A stretch of 17,083 nucleotides of DNA from SLST01 sp046538735 (GTDB lineage: Bacteria > Spirochaetota > Spirochaetia > DSM-27196 > SLST01), in contig JBKHII010000060.1 of NCBI GenBank assembly GCA_046538735.1, forward strand, positions 1 to 17,083, in the 5' to 3' direction. A model generated the notes under the pieces. It was not told the origin of the DNA, made no database searches, and saw only the letters and a program-made list of their open reading frames with translations. Below are positions 15,243 to 17,083 of the stretch, one piece after another. A program made the position numbers and the translations under genes. The stretch's first letter is position 1. Each line of letters opens with the position of its first letter.

Positions 15243-16739
15243 TCAGGGATAGGTGTAGTTCCAGTCGTTCATGTCCTTCGGCGTCCGGACACTCGAGTCA
15301 GACTTGATGATCCCGGTGAGATTGACTCGACCGTAGTCGACCCCGCCGTCGGCTGCAGTGTTCAGGTTCGCGCTCGTGTAGGCGAGTTCGAATGCCGCGT
15401 ACGGGATCATCGTCATTTCCACGCCTGCGCGAACCTTGAGCACGTTCTCACTGTCCAGGTATCCGCGGAGGGACGGGATGATCGCTCCGTTGTTCAACTC
15501 GTAGTCCGCACGCGCGACGGCAGACCATCCCAGTTCATTCTCGCCCGTCTGGAGGACGTTGTTGAGCCGGAACTCGGTCATCGCACCAAGCTGCTCGTCA
15601 ATGCCGACGCTACCGCTCGGTTCGTCGAACTTCACCGCCAGATCAAGGTCCTGCGTTTCGTTGTACGACGCGTAGATCTGGGCGTACGTGTACTTGAGGA
15701 TCTGATCACGCTCGTAGACCGTGTCGAAGTAGTCAAGACCGCCGCGCTCGCCCCACATGTCGGACGCGAATCGCTTGCCGCTCATCGTGAGCATGAGCCC
15801 GCCTCCGGCCGCCCAGACCGCGTCTTCGTCCTGCGGTAGTTGGCCCTCGAACGCGACGATGGGAGTCAACACGAAGTAGTCCTGAAGATGGAACGCAGGT
15901 TCAACCTTCAGGCCGAAACCGAACGGGTTCTCCTCGAAGTTCACGCCGTACATCGCGTTGCCCGTGACTTCGAGCGTGAAGGGCTGCTCGATGTCCGTCA
16001 TCGTTCCCCACGGGGTGACGTTGAAGTCCAGGACTCCGGCGATGCCGTCGGCGTCCTCGGCGTCCAGGTCGTCCACCGTTCCCTCGGTGGTGAGCGTGAG
16101 GTACGCGTTGAACAGATCGGCCTGCTCGTAGCCTCCGTAGAGAAGACCGGTTCCCGCGTAGCTTGCTTGCGTGAGCGGGTTCGGATCGGTCACGAAATCG
16201 ACGTCCTGGGCGTTCGGATCGTCGAAGAAGAGCACGAGGTCTCCGGAGGTGATCGACGAGGGGTAGCTCCCGCCTTGGATGTACTCGCCCGCCTGGCCGA
16301 CGACGCCGAAGCGGTATCCGAAGCCTCTGATGCCCGCGGTCCAGATCGGCTCGTTGATTTGCTGATTCGGGCTGTAGCTGTTCAGCCGAAGCGTGTAGTT
16401 GCGCAGCGCGAGGTGCCCCGTCCACATGTCCTCGCCTGCCGAGAACTCCGCTGCCTTCGGCGTAGCGTAGAGCGAGTCCACGAGGGCCACGTTGAAGCTG
16501 GCCCACGTGTCGCTCGTATTGAACGGCTCTATTCCGAAGGCACCGTTGTTGAGATTGACTCCGAGCCCGAATATCGCCTGGGCGCCTACCCAGAAGTACG
16601 GGGTCAGCGCGCCGTCTCGCAGCTCCTCGGTCGCCGGCATCGGCATCTCTTCCGGCTCCATGATCTGCGCTCCCAGCGTTGACACGGCCACGATCGCCAG
16701 AGCGACCAGTGCCGCGAGTCGCTTGATGAACTCTCTCAT
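15243..16739 (-). CDS. Putative outer-membrane beta-barrel protein, unknown function
   Basis: A 498-residue exported protein I cannot assign to a named family. Residues 1 to about 24 (MREFIKRLAALVALAIVAV then STLGAQ) form a classical signal peptide with a likely signal peptidase I site after LGA and no lipobox. The mature part is rich in Gly, Asn, Asp, Tyr and Phe, with repeated alternating strands such as YFWVGAQAIFGLGVNLN and AYTSANLNTAADGGVDYG, consistent with a beta-barrel. The C-terminus NDWNYTYP is aromatic-rich but does not end in Phe. A sugar porin role is inferred only from its position among exported glycan-degrading enzymes. ATG 16739 is chosen for the signal peptide; GTG at 16745 is in frame and better spaced (6 nt) from AAGGAG. 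It has its own promoter and terminator. Confidence 0.75.
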   Translation of the reverse strand: MREFIKRLAALVALAIVAVSTLGAQIMEPEEMPMPATEELRDGALTPYFWVGAQAIFGLGVNLNNGAFGIEPFNTSDTWASFNVALVDSLYATPKAAEFSAGEDMWTGHLALRNYTLRLNSYSPNQQINEPIWTAGIRGFGYRFGVVGQAGEYIQGGSYPSSITSGDLVLFFDDPNAQDVDFVTDPNPLTQASYAGTGLLYGGYEQADLFNAYLTLTTEGTVDDLDAEDADGIAGVLDFNVTPWGTMTDIEQPFTLEVTGNAMYGVNFEENPFGFGLKVEPAFHLQDYFVLTPIVAFEGQLPQDEDAVWAAGGGLMLTMSGKRFASDMWGERGGLDYFDTVYERDQILKYTYAQIYASYNETQDLDLAVKFDEPSGSVGIDEQLGAMTEFRLNNVLQTGENELGWSAVARADYELNNGAIIPSLRGYLDSENVLKVRAGVEMTMIPYAAFELAYTSANLNTAADGGVDYGRVNLTGIIKSDSSVRTPKDMNDWNYTYP

Positions 16740-16780
16740 TGTCACTTGGGTCTCCTTATATATGGGTCTACTGTGAGGCC

Positions 16781-16823
16781 AGTCTACGCGCACTTCGCGG
16801 GTCGCGTTATCGGGGAAATTCTG
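16781..16823 (-). promoter_or_regulatory. Candidate outer-membrane protein gene promoter with motif core
   Basis: On the minus strand the core CCCGATAACG (16814-16805) matches CCCGATACCG of the GH10 site at nine of ten bases. After 18 nt comes TAGACT (16786-16781), a four-of-six match to TATAAT. The spacing equals that at the other sites. Transcription would start near 16774, ahead of the AAGGAG at 16757-16752. Confidence 0.45.
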
Positions 16824-16852
16824 TATGTACCGGGTCGACCCTCCGGAAGGTA

Positions 16853-16895
16853 GGGTAAACTCCCGATACCGTGGCGGGGTGAGCGGTCGCATAAT
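16853..16895 (+). promoter_or_regulatory. Lipoprotein gene promoter with 19-bp motif
   Basis: GGGTAAACTCCCGATACCG (16853-16871) differs from the GH10 promoter site at one base. CATAAT follows after 18 nt (16890-16895) and there is no evident -35. Together with the inverted core on the other strand at 16805-16814, this intergenic region holds two outward-oriented sites, one per gene. Confidence 0.55.
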
Positions 16896-16925
16896 CTGGG
16901 CATCACTTGAATAAGGAGATGCAGT

Positions 16926-17083
16926 GTGAAGACCAGAAAAGCACTACACGTATTGGCATTGGTACTTCTCATCGTCGCCGCACTCGTCGTGGCGGGCTGT
17001 AAGCAGCCGACGGGTTCGGATGACGGCAACGACGATGGGAATGGAACGAATTCGGATGCGAATGGTGACGACGAAGACGGTGG
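16926..17083 (+). CDS. Lipoprotein, 5' part only
   Basis: An open frame starts with GTG at 16926, 7 nt after a perfect AAGGAG, and runs off the window end. The first residues MKTRKALHVLALVLLIVAA lead into the lipobox VVAGC, with the Cys at about residue 25, then KQPTGSDD and an Asp/Asn/Gly-rich tether. This leader resembles that of the GH30 lipoprotein, and the promoter motif is nearly identical to the GH10 one, so a further exported glycan-acting enzyme or binding protein is likely. The catalytic part is outside the window, so no function can be assigned. Confidence 0.85.
   Translation, partial: MKTRKALHVLALVLLIVAALVVAGCKQPTGSDDGNDDGNGTNSDANGDDEDG

Noticed and set aside
16862..16869. CCGATA as a flagellar sigma-28 -10 element
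   Set aside because: CCCGATAC resembles GCCGATAA, but no TAAA element lies about 15 nt upstream at this or the GH10 site, while ordinary -10 hexamers lie at constant distance downstream.
16740..16892. Longer start for the outer-membrane protein gene
   Set aside because: It would bury the signal peptide some 50 residues in and run over the promoter motifs; ATG 16739 or GTG 16745 place the signal peptide at the N-terminus.

Overview
This 17 kb window reads as part of a plant-polysaccharide utilisation region from a GC-rich, double-membraned bacterium. Three secreted or exported products (two lipoprotein glycoside hydrolases with lipobox cysteines and a signal-peptide protein that looks like an outer-membrane protein), cytoplasmic disaccharide phosphorylases, and sugar-sensor/GGDEF and sugar-sensor/kinase fusions fit a free-living saccharolytic spirochaete best. 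That taxonomic guess rests on gene content only. There are no tRNA or rRNA genes, CRISPR arrays, insertion sequences or phage genes.

Layout, left to right: a GH94 cellobiose phosphorylase (163-2598, minus); a cytosolic LacI-like sugar sensor fused to an apparently active diguanylate cyclase (2808-5084, plus), divergent from the phosphorylase; a second, divergent GH94 phosphorylase (5093-7504, minus) convergent with the cyclase; a cytosolic LacI-like sugar sensor fused to a NarL/DesK-type histidine kinase (7583-9697, minus) just upstream of that phosphorylase; a lipoprotein GH10 xylanase with carbohydrate-binding modules (9802-12459, plus) divergent from the kinase; a NarL/FixJ-type response regulator (12611-13267, plus); a lipoprotein GH30 xylanase-like enzyme (13405-15075, plus); a probable outer-membrane protein (15243-16739, minus); and the start of another lipoprotein (16926 to the window end, plus).

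A working model: surface GH10 and GH30 enzymes cut xylan or mixed plant glycans; oligosaccharides enter the cell; GH94 phosphorylases split beta-glucosyl disaccharides with phosphate. Two soluble one-piece sensors, each built on a LacI/periplasmic-binding fold without a DNA-binding domain, would read cytosolic sugar and pass the signal to two outputs, c-di-GMP and phosphotransfer to the LuxR-type regulator.

The most interesting non-coding signal is a promoter-embedded motif. GGGGAAACTCCCGATACCG (9710-9728, before GH10) recurs with one mismatch before the last lipoprotein gene (16853-16871). Weaker versions precede GH30 and the outer-membrane protein, each 18-19 nt upstream of a -10-like hexamer. 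It is a good candidate for the binding site of the response regulator, tying the secreted enzymes and surface proteins into one regulon.
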